This document shows positions 63,326-64,000 of a stretch of DNA of 64,000 bases, piece by piece. The notes below the pieces were generated by a model that saw nothing but the letters and a program-made list of their open reading frames with translations, did no database searches and was not told where the DNA came from. The position numbers and the translations under genes were made by a program. Source of the stretch: Anaerolineaceae bacterium (lineage in GTDB: Bacteria > Chloroflexota > Anaerolineae > Aggregatilineales > Phototrophicaceae); contig NZXX01000002.1 of NCBI GenBank assembly GCA_002702065.1, positions 953,723 through 1,017,722 on the forward strand. The letters run 5' to 3'. How positions within the stretch are numbered: position 1 is the first letter of the stretch; each line of letters begins with the position of its first letter.

Positions 63326-63829
63326 ATGAAAACACTGCACTTGATCTTCATCATGGTTATATTGGCTCTGCCGTTCTACCCGGCGTCGGCACAGGTGGTT
63401 GACCAGGAACCTGCCTACGACGTTGTGACCAGCCCGGTCGATTTGCTGGCTTCGTATTACAACGCCATCAACCGGCAGGAATATCCTCGTGCCTATGGCT
63501 ATTGGGAGACTCCGCCCGATCCGTACAACGATTTTGTCAATGGTTTTGCCGATACCGTTCGCGTTCAGGTGATTGTTGAACCGCCGACTTTCGTGGACGC
63601 CGCGGCTGGCAGCCAGTACGTGCAGGTTTCGACCGTACTGATTGCCGATCATTCCAATGGTACGCAGACGACATTTGTGGGTTGTTTCACGGCGCGCCGG
63701 TCCAACCTGCAACCACTAGACGTGCCGGAAGAAGCGTTGTTGTGGCAGTTGTACAACGCCGATATTGAACAGGTATCCAACAATGCGCGTATTCCGACCC
63801 TGCTGGACGAGGGCTGCTCTGTCCCCTAA
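63326..63829 (+). CDS. Secreted protein of unknown function
   Basis: The 167-residue protein has a signal peptide (1-22, ending PASAQ) and a body with YYNAINRQEYPRAYGYWE, the start of a fold resembling the NTF2-like or SnoaL-like alpha/beta cone, but no family is certain. Two cysteines (FVGCFTAR and DEGCSVP) may form a disulfide. GGAGG precedes the ATG. It is 190 bp after the hybrid kinase and on the same strand; co-transcription is possible but unproven. Confidence 0.8.
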   Translation: MKTLHLIFIMVILALPFYPASAQVVDQEPAYDVVTSPVDLLASYYNAINRQEYPRAYGYWETPPDPYNDFVNGFADTVRVQVIVEPPTFVDAAAGSQYVQVSTVLIADHSNGTQTTFVGCFTARRSNLQPLDVPEEALLWQLYNADIEQVSNNARIPTLLDEGCSVP

Positions 63830-63905
63830 GCCAGTGTCCGAAAGTGAATCGGTTTTAATATGTACAAGTGACGTACGCTGGTTAAAAAGGTAAAAGCTTC
63901 TACAC

Positions 63906-63964
63906 CTCACCCCCGTCTCGCTGCGCGATCCACCCCCTCTCCATCGATGGAGTACCAAAGGCAG
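63906..63964. repeat. Intergenic GC-rich repeat fragment, CCTCACCCCC type
   Basis: The stretch begins CCTCACCCCC and continues with CCCCCTCTCC, CATCGATG and other short dyads. It shares the CCTCACCCC terminus with the element at 52039-52155 but not its interior. It resembles short interspersed repeats seen between genes in Chloroflexota; that comparison is from memory and unverified. The rest of 63830-64000 shows nothing else. Confidence 0.4.
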
Positions 63965-64000
63965 GCTTCGCACAGGGGAAAGACAACCGTAGGTTGGCAG

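Overview
This 64 kb window looks like part of a bacterial chromosome. It is GC-rich, has short intergenic gaps, uses SD-type ribosome sites, and carries no phage, plasmid, IS or CRISPR signature. The gene set suggests a Chloroflexota bacterium of the Anaerolineae type. It combines ATPase-less sugar ABC operons with ROK and LacI regulators, an F420-type nitroreductase, a very long Ser/Gly-rich FtsK, a fused SdhC-SdhD, and a menaquinol-type Rieske/cytochrome b set. That assignment is inference; no rRNA or marker tree is available here.

Region 1 (1-19.7 kb) is mostly carbohydrate metabolism. A cut-off L,D-transpeptidase opens the window, followed by lacZ. A minus-strand operon then runs ROK regulator, sugar-binding protein, two permeases, GH66 dextranase-like and GH15 glucoamylase-like enzymes, which together suggest alpha-1,6-glucan use. 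The same 19-bp sequence lies in front of the ROK gene and in front of the binding-protein gene. A divergent LacI regulator has its own perfect palindrome. An F420-type reductase, an aldo/keto reductase, a cupin, an unknown protein, a DUF4038 glycosidase-like protein, a doubled SRPBCC protein and an AraC regulator follow.

Region 2 (19.8-41.7 kb) is mostly housekeeping. It holds tRNA-Ala(CGC), the succinate dehydrogenase operon with a fused membrane anchor, small stress or hypothetical genes, FtsK, a GNAT gene in an AT-rich patch, two secreted or anchored envelope proteins, a HAD phosphatase, a PP2C-like phosphatase, an HtrA protease, an HTH protein, DprA, PlsY and a lipoprotein.

Region 3 (41.1-55.4 kb) is the most distinctive part. 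FmdE-like and MobA-like genes lie beside a nine-gene plus-strand run: ArsR, trihaem cytochrome, two YeeE/YedE half-transporters, a Tat-exported molybdopterin oxidoreductase, a four-cluster ferredoxin, an NrfD/HybB membrane subunit, a b6-type cytochrome b, a nine-haem cytochrome and a Rieske protein. On the other strand follow an exported four-domain rhodanese, a second ArsR, a DUF2892 protein and a Crp/Fnr regulator. Together they look like a sulfur-compound respiratory module coupling a Psr/Phs-like enzyme to a Rieske/cytochrome b complex with a multihaem cytochrome in place of c1. The substrate and direction of electron flow cannot be read from sequence.

Region 4 (55.9-64 kb) is a sensory operon: a lipoprotein of the NMT1/SsuA binding-protein class with no transporter genes, a membrane histidine kinase, a single-domain response regulator and a large REC-PAS-GAF histidine kinase. 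A small secreted protein and a GC-rich intergenic repeat fragment end the window.
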